64,000 bases of DNA. Origin: Labia minor (Eukaryota > Arthropoda > Insecta > Dermaptera > Spongiphoridae). The stretch spans positions 4,451,580 to 4,515,579 of the forward strand of contig OY720344.1 of assembly GCA_963082975.1 (NCBI GenBank), written 5' to 3'. Below are positions 12,199 through 24,071 of the stretch, one piece after another (the stretch's first letter is position 1; every line of letters begins with the position of its first letter). The position numbers were made by a program, and so were the translations under genes. The notes below the pieces were generated by a model. That model searched no databases. It was not told the origin of the DNA and saw nothing but the letters and a program-made list of their open reading frames with translations.

Positions 12199-12642
12199 CG
12201 AGGGGGGGGGGGGGGTGAAAAGTTTCCGGCCTGACCAAGAAAAACGATGTTTTTAAATTTTTTTTGCTATATTTTTCAAAATAATTTCCATCAATACTGA
12301 TACATTTCTCATAACGGTGTTCTAATTAATTTAATTTAATTTAATTTAAGTCTCATCAACAGTTATGAATCGACGCAAAAATTGGTTTGGATTACGCCTA
12401 CAGCGCCAAATTGTCGGTAGAAATGGTTTTTCGAAGCAGTTTTTGGTCTAACGTTAGCAAACGCGGCACCCATCTTGCACAGAGCTTTTCCGTGTTCAAA
12501 GGCTTGTGCAAAATATTTCGCACAAGTTCAGCTGACATCGTACAAGTCTCAGCTATCTTGAATGTTGAAAATTAAAGCAAAAAAAAAAATTTAAAAACAT
12601 CGTTTTACTTGGTCAGGCCCGAAACTTTTCACCCCACCCTCG
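12199..12642 (-). mobile_element. Mariner-derived MITE, copy 1
   Basis: 444 bp between TA dinucleotides. The ends are CGAGGG(G)n-TGAAAAGTTTCCGG and its complement. The minus strand retains a short stretch of mariner transposase across frames: an RVRNILHK-like helix, LCARWVPRLLTLDQKLL, and RRFITVDE-like residues at the first catalytic Asp. The coding part then stops abruptly at a TAAAT/AATTT repeat. Copies 2 and 3 break at the same place. The left end has a 14-G run. Confidence 0.82.
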
Positions 12643-12672
12643 TAAGAAGGGGAGATCGGTGAGACTCTGGAT

Positions 12673-13049
12673 AAGGGGAGACAATGTACAGACCAATTTT
12701 CCCGACCCTTCTTTGCAATTTCGAGTTAAAATAATTTTGTCATATGTCCACATGACAATACGATGAACATTTCAAATAGTGAAAATGACCAGGATTCTCT
12801 AAAAATTTTCAAAGAAAATTTGAAAAAAAACTATTTTTCGCTATGCTTTTCTGCTATTTTTAAGGTTTGAACATAAGCGATAATTAAAAAAGTATTATTT
12901 ATTTATTTTTCACAAGGTTGGTGTCTAAGTTAGTATTTAACAGTATAGTATTTATTTCAACGGGTATTTTGCTTACCCTATTAAAGTGAGGGTATTTTTT
13001 TATCGATAAATGGCGCCTGGGAGACGGAATTTGTCCATAGTCTCCCCTT
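12673..13049. repeat. Family F repeat (GGGGAGAC ends), copy 1
   Basis: It begins AAGGGGAGACAATGTACA and ends TTGTCCATAGTCTCCCCTT, short inverted ends around a noncoding interior. Related copies are at 34387-34585 and 35081-35272. Confidence 0.6.
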
Positions 13050-14389
13050 GTCGTTTTGCACCTTTAGGGTGTGGAAATTTTGTATTTTCAGCTTTTACAT
13101 ATTAATATTCATAATTTCGTTGTATGATCAAATATTTGTGTAACGACACATGACCCGGAGAACAGTAATTAACCTTTTTGGAGAGATAAGGAATCATAAA
13201 CAAGTAATTATCAATACTCTAATTGAAATTTATTTCTTTATGAATCTATTTACATAAAATGAATAATTCATCATGGCATGTACGAAATAAAATTACCCAC
13301 CTTCTCAAAACAGCCAATCTTGGAAAAAAGTGAGTATATTATACAAATCCATTTCTTTGAGTGGGGGGGAGGGAGGTTTCACAAGAAAATACATCCCCCC
13401 TCTTGAGAAATAAGAGTCGGGCTTAATGTTAGTAACGAAATGTTCTACAGAAGGCTATAAAAGGCGAACTTGGAGAAATAAAAATTTTACTCCGGATTGG
13501 GTCGGCAGTGGTATTAGTTTGAAGAAAACTGGTTGTCATCAATTGATCACTTGGGTGCCCAGAATCTGGGAGTTCCTCGCGGCTCGGTACAAACGGGTTT
13601 TCCAGGAGGCTTAAAAAATCTCGGATTATCGTTAATCTTCAGGAAAACTAATGACATTTTGATAAATGTTCTAGTGCTTAAAAAAAAAATTAAATAAGAA
13701 ACTTTAGAAACAACAAGTGTCCATATATAATAATATTATATTTGTTTCAATATAGATATATTATTTTTATTATTTTTAATTATATTTATTAATTATAAAA
13801 AAAAAATATTGATTTAACTCTCATTAATTATCTACTTTAATATTTTTTTTTAAATTTTAATTAATTATATCTAACAATAAATGAATAATTCAACTATTCA
13901 ATAAATAAATGAAATTTTATATACACTAACCACAATTACATGTTTGATGGTAATGTTTTTCTCAATCATTTGTGAATTTATATTTTTACCTATTATTCCA
14001 ATGATTAAAAACAAGAATAGTATTAAAAGATGATCACCAATAAGCCATAACATTATTTCAACAACTTTTCTCTATTATAGTCTATTTTTTTAGAATTTTT
14101 CAAACATATAATATTACTTTATGATACACAGATTATATATATGTATATGTATATACTCGTATACTCGTATAGGTGGTATACCTTGAAAAAACAAACAAAC
14201 AATCCGCAATTGTTGCTTTTATTAGGATTTATCATTTAAAAGGCCACACCTCCTCTTAATCTACCTATTTAATTCAAAATATCCTCATATTACAATAAAG
14301 ATAGTAATTAAATAAAAACTATTTATTGCATAAATTGTTATTTTCTTGATAAATATTAATTTATTACTAACATTAAATATATAATATTA

Positions 14390-14966
14390 TACTTATATTT
14401 AAATTTACTTTAATTAATTATAAATTATAAATTACAATTAATAAATAATATTTATTAAACCAGCGCATGTTTGGTTCTTTGTTAATGGCATCACGTCACG
14501 TGTTGGCGCGTGAGATTTGCAGTGTTAAAAAATTAATTCCGATACTTTCAGCGATTCAATCAAACTGAAATTCTATATATAGCAGTTTTATACAATTTTT
14601 AATCATGTGAAAAATTATCAAACATATATTTTTACGGTCACTTTAGAGGAAAAAAATCAAAATGTTGTTGGTAATGAACCTCTTCTGGTTTCTTCATTTC
14701 TCAAAAGTTGATAGAAAACTACGAATTTTGAATAATGGCCGTATACCAAATTTCATAATTCTAGCTCAAACCGTTTTTGCGTAATCTTGTCTACATACAC
14801 AGACACAGACACACACACACGCACACACACACAGAGAGAGAGACAGACATTTTTCTCAACCTTAGTGAAAATGGTCCAGGAACCTTCAAAACGTATAAAA
14901 ACATCAAAATCTCAACATCGTAAATTTTCGTGATTGCAATACTATCTCTGGTAGCGAGATACTAAA
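14390..14966 (+). repeat. Family A dispersed repeat, copy 3 (5' truncated)
   Basis: Forward copy with TATTTATTAAACCAGCGCAT, CACGTCACGTGTTGGCGCG, a CACACA/GAGAGA tract and the 3' palindromic end TATCTCTGGTAGCGAGATA. Confidence 0.8.
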
Positions 14967-15963
14967 AAAAAAATCAAAAAAATATTAAATGCATAAACAT
15001 TTCAATGGATGAATACATAAGAAATCAATTGATAAATAAAATGATTGGATATTTAAATTTCTTATATACGAGTATATACATATTAATAAATAATATAAAT
15101 GATTTATTTTTATAATTTAATCTATAAAATTTTAATAAAAATTCACAATATTTTTTTTTGTTTATTATTCAATTATTCCAAGTTGAAGAGGGATGGTTAT
15201 AATTATATTAGTGATTGTATTTGAATGAATGAGGATAAAGAGAGAGAGAGAGAGAGAGGCGGGGTGGGGGGAAAGAGAGACGAGTTGTCCATTGAAAGAG
15301 GTATGAGACGACATTAATTTATACCATTTATACTTGAATAACTAAATGAACTAATCATTTTGCACAATCCTTCCGGGATGAGCTGAATTTCAGTGATGGA
15401 AAGAGAAGAGGGGCATTCTCTCTCTCCTCGAAATTAATCGATTTTAGAGAATAATAATACATGTATATTACAATTCAATAGACAGAAAGAGAAAGAGAGT
15501 AAATTATTCATTGGAGAAATAAGAAATACATTTCTAGTCCAGTCATTTGTTTTTTTTAAAAAAAAGGTAATCTGGAAAGTTATCCGGGAGGTTTGAAAAT
15601 TAATAATTTTATAGAGATATCAACGTGCTCTTCGAATTTCAACTTGTATTTTTGCCGCTACCTATATTTAATAATCTAATTTGGAAAGATCATGTCAAAA
15701 TCTAAAAAATTACCAATTTCCAAAATCCCCGGAAACTCTACAGATAAAACTACCAAATGACTGAACTATTCTTATAAAATTTCCTTTTCTACAAATCGAA
15801 ATTTAATTTGTAGGATATAATTAATATTTTTTAAAATATCAATTAATATATTAATAAAAAAAATTAATTGGATATTTATATCTAATAATTACTACTATGA
15901 ATAATAACTTTTTGTTTACAATTATAATCAGACATGAAGAGACACACTACTTTCACTCATTAA

Positions 15964-16470
15964 AGGTCTATTCACACATGTCCGTCACGTCACAGTCACG
16001 TCACCGATCCGAATCAGAACCGTCTCAGTCAAACGTTTTAGACCTTCCTGAGTCGGAAAATACCATTTTTTGAATTATGTCTGTGTGTGTGTATGTATGG
16101 ATGTATGGATGTATGGATGTATGTCAGCTGTGAGCAAATTAACTCAGAAACTAATCAAGCTAGGACTTCGAAATTTGGTACATCGATATTATTCACAGTT
16201 TCTAGATTTCTCTCAAAATTTCGTCAAATTCGGTTAACCGGAAGTGGTACTTTACCTACACTGGTTACGTCAGTCAAAAAAAAAATCGTTCTGAAGAAAT
16301 CGGTAATGACGGTAAGATGACTGAAGAGAGACTGACGGTTCGGATTCGTGACTGCGCCGAGTCAGTGTAGACAGCGCCATTTACTTTTCAATAAAACATA
16401 TTTTTGTGACTGATACTTCACAGAATTGACGGAACGGAGACGTGACGTGACTGATGTGTGTGAATAGACC
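15964..16470. mobile_element. TTAA-flanked MITE with GGTCTATTCACAC ends, carrying a family G module
   Basis: The left end AGGTCTATTCACACATGTCC and the reversed right end GGTCTATTCACACACATCAG are inverted repeats; TTAA flanks both sides (15960-15963, 16471-16474). Subterminal CACGTCAC motifs repeat at both ends. The interior holds a TG/ATGG microsatellite and a family G module (16132-16270). TTAA flanks suggest a piggyBac-like mechanism, unproven. Confidence 0.68.
16132..16270 (+). repeat. Family G module, copy 1
   Basis: CTAGGACTTCGAAATTTGGT through GGTTAACCGGAAGTGGTACT and TTACCTACACTGG. The same module occurs in reverse at 25263-25410, and a diverged version lies inside family A. Confidence 0.75.
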
Positions 16471-16490
16471 TTAAGTGTATTAATATATAT

Positions 16491-16725
16491 CAGTGATTCT
16501 CAACCTTTTTTTACCGCGGCACACAAAGAATAAGATAAGTGTAAAAGTTTACCATATTGAAAAAAAGTGGCCCCAAAAACGGTTTAGAAAGTCGGAAATG
16601 TTCAAGAGCCTAGTCTCAAAAACGTTTTACCTTTTTTTTAGAACTAAATTGAAAAAAATTTAGAAAAAAAGTAGGAAATGTTTAATAGCCCCATAATCTC
16701 GAGGCACAGTGGTTGAGAATCACTG
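16491..16725. mobile_element. hAT-type MITE (CAGTGATTCTCAACC ends)
   Basis: 235 bp with near-perfect inverted ends CAGTGATTCTCAACC and GGTTGAGAATCACTG. ATATATAT flanks both sides, consistent with an 8-bp duplication although it lies in an AT repeat. Related sequences occur at 30622-30816 and 48700-48950, and a fragment begins at 34711, so this is a dispersed non-autonomous family. Confidence 0.85.
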
Positions 16726-17639
16726 ATATATATATACTTATGTATAATAATCCAAAATGTATACAAACAAACAAATTTTTTTCAAAATGAATAATATAAA
16801 ATCTTGAAGAAATTATGAAAAAAAAAAAACAAAAATAAAAGGTAAAAGAAAATGTCGTTATTCATAGTTTAATAATACAACAGGGATGAATATAATAATA
16901 ATAAAATGGTAAAAAAAGGAATAATTCTCAGTTAAATATATTTTTTTCACTTCAATATACATTTTTAATAAAGAAGGAAAATGCTTGATTTTGAATTTCA
17001 TTTTTTTTTTCAATATCTTAAATATCTATCTATATTTATTTATTTACACATCACTGGTGCCATATTTAATGAGTATTTAGTAAAAGTTTAAATATTAAAT
17101 ACTTTTCTATTTATTAAGGATAATTTTATACGTGTAAGCTTTAGATTTTAACAGGTGTTTCAAATCACATGAGAAACACATACATACAAATCGCCTACCA
17201 TCTCCACCTGTATACTAAACATACGAGTATATCCCTTTTCCTTTAACATTTTTTATTTATTTATTCTCTCTTATTTCTGTTAAGCATTTATCAATGTCAA
17301 ATATTTACAAAAGAAAAATATTTTCAACTGGATTATATATATATATATATATAAGATTTCTAGATTAATTTTAAATCAATTTTAAAATAATTTAATATTA
17401 ATAAATTATCAGTCAACCAAATATTCTATGTAAATAAGTAAAATGAAGATGATGAAAAATTTCTTTATAATATAATTAGTAATAGAGTATAAATAAATAT
17501 TTAAATCAAATAAAAAAATGATCTTAATATTTAGTTTTATTAACAGACATGATTTGTAGTTTGGAGTCTATTAGTCAATTCTTTCAACAACTCAACTCAT
17601 CGACACAAAGTTATTCACACAAAAAAAAAAAAAAAAACT

Positions 17640-17920
17640 TCTGACTTTCGTATGTCCTACATAAGGACAACGCCTATCGAGTCGGTTATATAAATTATGA
17701 GGTGTCCTATGATCAGTAGAACGGGTCCTATCTACCTTTATCTTGATTTTCTCGGAGGCGCTACTTTTTAGCAAGTAAGTTCCCAATTTTGATCCCGGAG
17801 GCTGGATTGACCGTGTCCCATAGACCCCAGCTAGAGAAATTGCCTTGCCAGACCCGGGACCGCGGGAATATGAACCAGCTACGCTACCTCCCACCCTATA
17901 ACGCCCCTTCTTCACATTTG
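17640..17920 (-). mobile_element. tRNA-derived SINE-like element, copy 1
   Basis: The minus strand begins GGGTGGGAGGTAGCGTAGCT (A-box-like). It continues GGTTCATATTCCCGCGGTCC (B-box-like), then GGTCTATGGGAC, and ends in a T-rich tract that would act as a Pol III terminator. It shares the tRNA-like head and the GGTCTATGGGAC block with 48961-49100. Confidence 0.6.
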
Positions 17921-18222
17921 TTAATAAATAAATAAATAATAAATACTTCTTTAGTCTGAACAATAAAAATAAAAAATGATATACTTTATCACTTAATAAC
18001 AATCACTGTCGAAACACAAATAATTATTCATTTGCAAAATTTTGCAACTTTTCACAACATACATGAATAAAATATTAATAAATATCAATTACCAGATCTA
18101 TAAACAAAATAACACAAGACAATTTTTAAGTTTGAGAATTGTTTTGGTTTAACAATTTTCATAATCAAGGGTAGATTAAAAAATGACTACTACTCGACTG
18201 TAACGAGCTAATATCACAAAGG

Positions 18223-18474
18223 TCAGTTAAGGCCTTCAGGGCCAGAACGACCTAACCCACATTTTTCACTTTTTTGCTCTTAACATTATCCTCGTAAATT
18301 ATATTTTAAAATGCCGTAGTAGCCTAAGCAAACTTCTCGTTTTTATCGCTAGATTTCAGCACATGTACTACTCTGGATTTCATGATTTCATAGAAATCGA
18401 AAACGCCAAACCACATAAAAGCAAAAAAGTGAAAAATGTGGGTTAGGCCGTTCTGGCGCTGAAGGCTTCAGTTG
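18223..18474. mobile_element. MITE with ~50-bp inverted ends next to exon 3
   Basis: Left AAGGCCTTCAGGGCCAGAAC, then GACCTAACCCACATTTTTCA and CTTTTTTGCT, pairs with right AGCAAAAAAGTGAAAAATGT, then GGGTTAGGCCGTTCTGGCGC and TGAAGGCTT. The arms match at about 90% and the loop is about 150 bp. It ends about 35 bp from the exon 3 donor, so the folded RNA would lie beside the splice site. Confidence 0.75.
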
Positions 18475-18508
18475 TCTATAAAAATAAAATCAAATATTTG
18501 ATACTTAC

Positions 18509-18623
18509 GTGTTAAATAATTCGATGCTGAAAAAGACATATTCGCCACTATCGACCATTTTCAATTCTTCAGCAACTAGTAATAATTCACGGACAGTTGA
18601 AGAATTCGCACAGATGACAATTA
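18509..18623 (-). CDS. NPR-type receptor, coding exon 3 (ectodomain)
   Basis: 115 nt, entering in phase 1 and leaving in phase 2. It encodes residue 232 (split) to 269: VIVICANSSTVREL, LLVAEELKMVDSGEY and VFFSIELFNT. The family counterpart reads roughly V-[IV]-M-C-A-[SN]-x-x-T-[IV]-R, then SG[DE]Y-x-F-F-x-I-E-L-F, so the match is close. C236 is the expected partner of C189 in exon 2. The acceptor is tctgatcag; the donor AACAC|gtaagtat is near consensus. The exon is only 38 residues long and sits between introns of about 12 kb and 8.5 kb. An inverted-repeat MITE ends 36 bp beyond its donor site in intron 4. I consider this exon secure because phases at both ends fit and the peptide is family-like. 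Confidence 0.92.
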
Positions 18624-18903
18624 CTGATCAGATGAAATCGGAAACAAAATAAAAAAAAAGAAATCAATTATCATTCTATATAAAATAGATAACAGTTAAT
18701 ATAGTTAAAGATAAATAAATATATATGTACTAGTAAGTATAGTATATGTTAAACCTAATTTAATAATGTTTATTATAGAAACAAAGAATAAATCAACTAT
18801 TTAGGTACATATTGATGTATATGTTTTGTTTTTAAAAACTTATTTTCTATTATTATTATTATTATTTAAATTCACTAATGATACTATATCACTATCACTA
18901 TTA

Positions 18904-18950
18904 GGAATTAGGAATTGGGAATTGGGAATTGGGAATTGGGAATTGGGAAT
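18904..18950. repeat. GGAATTG heptamer tandem array
   Basis: Almost seven copies of a 7-bp unit, the first ending in A instead of G. It lies about 280 bp upstream of receptor exon 3 in transcript direction. Confidence 0.9.
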
Positions 18951-19674
18951 AAATTATAAATTTTCATATTTTCATATTACTATAATTGAAAAAACATTCT
19001 TTGATTTCAATATGATAAGGAAATTGAAGTATTTAATTTAATATTAGTTTAAACATTTTTTTTTAAAAGTGGGATTTAATTTAACATAAATTTTCAAAAA
19101 TATATATCTTTGTGCCATTAAAAAAAAAAACAATCTATTTTTTGTTTTACAATCACGTTTTGATTTATCAATCAATATCGATTTATTGATTCATGTGCCA
19201 ATCATCATCATCACGACTTTCCTCCCATGTTACATGTCTTACTCATGTCTCATGCTATTTTTTATTAGTATCTCTGCAAAATGTATCCTTGATTGTTGGA
19301 CTCTTATAGTAAATGTTAATTAATTTAATTATTTAAACAGGAGACTAAATTAAAAAGAGTAATTTTCATTTAATAACTGATTTTCAATTATAAACATTTA
19401 CAAATTACATGTTTTAGTTGTGTAAAATGTATTTGAATGTAATCTGAATGTAAATAGAAGATAATTTTAATAGAATAAAATTGTGTTCTCATTTTCCTAA
19501 TAAAATTCATTATTTAATTATGGATATATAATTAAAATTTAATTTATAAAACATAATAATCATTGATTATTGAATTTTTATTTTTTAATATTAATTAACA
19601 ACTTGTTGCTGAACAGGATATATGATCATATATATTAAAAAAATATAGGATGTTTAAAAAGTTTGATGAGAAGA

Positions 19675-20192
19675 GTTTAAAGCGAGGTTGCAATCGGGAA
19701 GCGCCTGTTATCATGCAAAAAATGGGCTTATCGGGTCAAAATTATTATCAAAAGGGATCAAAATTAAAATATATAAAACAATTATTTTACCGGTTGTATT
19801 ATATGGGTGTGAGGCATGGTCTATGACCTTGAGTGACAAGAGTAGATTTAGAGTATTTGAGAATAGGATTCTGTGAAGCATTCATTTATGAACCAAAGAA
19901 AGATGAGGTCACCGGGGAATGGCGGAGACTGCATGACCTCTATGCATAGAGAAGGCTCCGATGGACAGGGCACGTGGTTAGAATGGGAGAGAAAAGAATA
20001 TTGGTGGGGAGACCGAGTGGGAAGACCAAGGACGCGGTGGTTGAATAATGTAGGAAGGGACGCTGAGAGAGATGGGAGAGGGTAGAAGTTGAAAGTTTGT
20101 GGCTCAGAATAGGGATACTTGTAGAAGTGTGGTTGCTGCGGCCAAGAACTTTCGAGTTACGTAGAGCCACAGAGATAGATAGATAGATAGAT
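19675..20192 (+). mobile_element. Non-LTR retrotransposon 3' fragment with (GATA)n tail, copy 1
   Basis: The plus strand encodes QSGSACYHAKNGL, then KIKIYKTIILPVVLYGCEAW, SMTLSDKSRFRVFENRIL, the region after the RT domain typical of several LINE clades (I-Y-K-x-x-[IL]-x-P-V-x-LYG-x-E-[AT]-W). 3' to it are GRPRTRW and the string CGAGTTACGTAGAGCCACAG, followed by a GATA repeat at about 20172-20192. Frameshifts make it a pseudo-copy. Related copies: 20440-20678, 30595-31253, 32090-32741 and 46970-47360. Confidence 0.78.
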
Positions 20193-20439
20193 TAAAAAGT
20201 TTGATAAATTATTTTTTATTTTATTAAAAATTAATATAATATTTACAAGATAAAAAAAATTTATTAAACTTTTGGATTGAAATGATGTAAACAGATGTGA
20301 ATGTCAACAGTAAATTGGAAAGATAAGAAACTGTGGAAATACGATATAAAGAAGTAAAATAAATATATAAGTAGTAAGTAAATTCTAAGTATATATGATT
20401 TATTTTATTTAAAATATAATTGTTTAAAAAAAAATTGAT

Positions 20440-20678
20440 AAAAGTTAAAATATATAAAACAATTATTTTACCGGTTGTATTATATGGGTGTGAGGCATGG
20501 TCTATGACCTTGAGTGACGAGAGTAGATTTAGAGTATTTGAGAATAGGATTCTGTGAAGCATTCATTTATGAACCAAAGAAAGATGAGGTCACTGGGGAA
20601 TGGCGAAGATTGCATAACGAGGAATTGCATGACCTCTATGCATCTCCAGATTTAGTTAGTATTATCAAATCGAGAAGA
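20440..20678 (+). mobile_element. LINE fragment, copy 2 (near-duplicate of copy 1)
   Basis: It repeats 19760-19950 with few differences, including the same derived lesion GGATTCTGTGAAGCATTC where other copies read through. Shared lesions and a spacing of only ~750 bp suggest local duplication rather than independent insertion. Confidence 0.75.
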
Positions 20679-20695
20679 TAGATAATTGTTTAAAT

Positions 20696-20966
20696 CAGGA
20701 GTGAGCAACAATTTTTTTATCAAATGGCCAAACAAAAAAAAAACAAACAACTTAATTAATTATTAAACCTTCAATATTTAATGAACAATTTACATAATAC
20801 ATGTCTCTTTCAAGGTGTCAAAAAACTCGCTTCCTTATGTGATAGCAATTATTATACTATAATATTCAACTTAACAGTAATCAAATGGCTCGCAAAACGT
20901 TTAGGACGCCAATCAAATGATATTTTACTATATTATGATTGGTGGGCCATGAGTTGCTCATCCATG
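20696..20966. mobile_element. hAT-type MITE with perfect 8-bp duplication GTTTAAAT
   Basis: 271 bp. The left end CAGGAGTGAGCAAC and the reversed right end CATGGATGAGCAAC match at 11 of 14 positions. GTTTAAAT flanks both sides (20688-20695 and 20967-20974). The interior is AT-rich and noncoding. It inserted just beyond a LINE fragment. Confidence 0.82.
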
Positions 20967-21129
20967 GTTTAAATGAATAAATAAACAAATATAAAAAAAA
21001 ATAAATAAAATTTTAAATATAAATTTTTTTTAACTATAGTCGATTTTTTTAATTACAAGAAAAATATTCTATTTTTTTTTTTAAGAATACAAATTTAATT
21101 TTTTTTTTTAAATTAAGATGAAAAAGTAA

Positions 21130-21640
21130 GGATCATCATCTCCAACGCTACAGCCCTTCGTCAAGTGGTCGCCATCTGTTGTCCCGATCCTGAGCAACCC
21201 TTCTCCAGTTGACACTTCTCAGAGATTTTGAGTTCTTCTCCATTGGATCTAGCCATCAGACTCTTGGTCATCCGCGTCTTCTCCTTCCACCACGTTTAGA
21301 GAGAAATATTTTTTTACATGGTCCTTTTACAACTTTCTACCGAACAGGTCGGTATCATCTGCGTAGATCAGGATTTGTGTTGATTAAATAAATAGTGTTC
21401 CTTTGTTCATTTTGGACTTTAACTTTTCTGATGACTTTTTACAACGCAATGTTGAATAGCAACGTGGCAAGATAATGTCAATCTCTTGGCATCTCCAAGT
21501 TAAAGAACAGCAAAGCTTCGGGAAAAGACAATCTTCAAGCGGAACTCGGAATTTCGGTGTCAGAGAGCTTGATGAGTAGATTTTCAATCTTCTAACAATT
21601 GTCAGTATCAAGGAGCTATTCCCAAACGCGACTGAAATAA
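21130..21640. mobile_element. Rearranged LINE fragments
   Basis: The plus strand near 21490-21560 reads a SKLKNSKASGKDNLQAEL-like string, the RT motif 'LK-NNKA-x-G-x-D-x-I'. About 21380-21460 on the minus strand resembles another RT segment (FNIALKKVIRK-like). The two are inverted relative to each other, so the region is a scrambled relic. Limits are approximate. Confidence 0.5.
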
Positions 21641-24071
21641 CTGAATCATATGTCTCATCAATCTCTCTGAGCCTTTTAAAATTCGAAACGAACTTAAACA
21701 GAAAGCCATTTGAATGAAATAGTATTTCATAAATATTCGGAAGGTCTATACTTCACTATGAAAAAATAAATTTGAAAATTCATCCAACCGTTTTTGTTTT
21801 ATTGCATTTAAAAAAAAATGTTACATGGCGGACCCTGTATTTCTATTTTTATACACAAGACTTATTATCTTATAATATTTTTCTAATCAGTATTGTCTAC
21901 AAAACATATTACTTATAAATAAGAATCGATAACGAATTATTTAAAACTATCTGCTAATTCTTTTGAAAAGATTAACGTTGAATAAAAAAAAAATAGAAAA
22001 AGATAAAAGTTTCTTTTATTTGCAGACACGATTTTTTTTTGACCTTTCCTTCATTCTTTTTAAGTCTTTTTTTTCAAACTCAATCACGTATACATCATTT
22101 TCCTTTTGATCCCCCCCCAAAAAAAAAAAAAATAGTACTTTTCATTCATTGATTCTTTTATTGTTTTTTTTTTTTATTTTATACATTCTTTAGTACCATG
22201 CATACTTTGATTAACGATTAACGCTATTTCGTTTTGTGTTTTTTTTTTGTTTAATTTCTTATGAAAATTGTAATTATGTATTGAGAAAAGAAAAATTAAT
22301 ATATTTTTTTTCAATTGCTTCCAATAGCACAGAACCTCTTCTAACACTGCTTCTGTTAACGCTTAATTTTCTGGTTATGTTACATGGCGGACCCTGTACT
22401 TTATATTAAATGATAATGAATTTAAAAAAAAATTATTTTAGATATTCTTTGGAGAATTCCAAGTAATCTCATAGTTAGAAAATACAAATATTATTTGCAA
22501 TTTATAGATAAATAAATAAATAATAATTATATTAGACAGAGGCATATCATTGTATTTTAAATATATTTTTAAATATCGAATGTTTGATTAAATGACGAAT
22601 AATACTAAATATAATTTTAGTAACTAATTAAATATTTTTCTTTCTTTTTTTTTACTTTTTGTTTAATAATTGCAATTTATAATATATGGTATATCCTATA
22701 TATATAGTATATATATATATATATTAATTGAAAGGCAAAATAATAATAAAATACCAAGTAAAAAGTAGAGAGAAATTAAATTTCAATTAATTAAAAAAAG
22801 AGAGAAAAAAAAATAACCTTTACACATTTATATTGAAAAAATCATTAAAAATTTATTTTTATTTAAAAGTTAGTTATTGGAAAATAAAAAGAAAGATTTA
22901 ATAAAATTCAAATAAAAGTAGTAAAATAAAAAATTCGACCTATATATAAAATAATAAATTTAAAAAAAAATGAATAATAAATAAATAAAAATCATTATTT
23001 TTTTTAATTGAACAAATCAAAAAAAAATATCTTAAAATATACCTATAATCAAAACTCATTGAGCCCAGTAAATACATTCTAAACAAAACTGCGTTAATCA
23101 AACGGGAATTTGTAACCAAATATAAATAAATTTTACTTTCAATTTTAAATTGTTATACTAATAATTTGCAATTTAGATAACACAAACATTTGAACATAAA
23201 GTTTATATTTGTGATGAAAGTCCTGGTTCTTCTAATTTTGTTGATTTTTTTTTTTTTTTTTTGTGAAGAAATAATAAGTCAAATCATTTGTCGTTTTCTT
23301 TTTCTTTCATTAATCAAATGTCGAAAGGAAAACTTCTTTCTTTTGCACTCTCCTGTCAAAATTTTTGCTCATTCGTTACAATTTGATCTAATATTATTAC
23401 TATATTAACTTTTTTCAAGTTAGTCTATAGTAACTTTTTTGGGCTTTTATTTCATCTTCTTCAGAATCACTGTTTTCGCTTTCATCAGTTGCTTGATTTT
23501 AATGAATGTTAGTTGACTATTTATTATTAGTATCAGTTGGTATGAAAAAATTGAAAGGGGCAAATAAATAAATTATTATTTTTTTTAATGACAATTAATA
23601 TTAAATACTATTTTATTGTTATTTGTATACTATGTATTTAATTGTTTCAAGTTTATTTAAGTTTGTGAAATAATAATAAAATAGGTAGTATTTTTGACTT
23701 AAATGGTAAGTATCATAGAGGTATGGAGTGACACTAACGATTGTTTTAAGTGGTGGGGGGTGGCTCCAAAAAAGTAGGGAGGAATTTTTTAAGGCCATAT
23801 TGTTTGTAACAAAACATTGAATTTTCCATAGGACATAATACATTTTTGTTTCCAATTTTCTCGAATGTTTGAAAGTTTTCTTTAGTTATTTCTTCTTTAT
23901 TTTATAGTTTAGTTAAAATATTTAATAATTAGAAATAGTTTTTAATAATTTAATTTTTATTTAATATTAAATTATTTTTTATTAGATTCTAAGACCAGAT
24001 TAGGTTTACATTATACATAGGTTTAGGTTATAGATAGTTGTTTTTTATTTTTGTTTTTAAAAATAATTATA

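Larger units (their letters stand above)
6554..18508 (-). other. Intron 4 of the receptor gene, content survey
   Basis: About 12 kb between exons 3 and 4. LINE, hAT, mariner, family A, F and G, SINE and MITE copies are listed separately. The remaining stretches (7700-8690, 9850-10830, 11500-12195, 13080-14390, 14970-15955, 16740-17640, 17920-18220) are AT-rich with TTAATTAA runs, (TAA)n and GA microsatellites and no gene I can support. A GC-richer patch at 13430-13620 has a 62-codon open frame on the plus strand, but nothing in it is recognisable. Confidence 0.6.

Noticed and set aside
13426..13614. 62-codon plus-strand open frame in a GC-richer patch
   Set aside because: One alternate frame has a faint RT-like GVPRGS string, but neighbouring motifs are absent; not enough for a call.
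20224..20562. 112-codon open frame on the minus strand
   Set aside because: It overlaps a LINE fragment that reads on the plus strand; the minus-strand peptide is an antisense shadow.
23445..23512. Acidic minus-strand peptide (ATDESENSDSEEDE)
   Set aside because: Short, without a start, splice sites or neighbouring coding sequence; acidic runs are easily produced by GAA/GAT-rich DNA.
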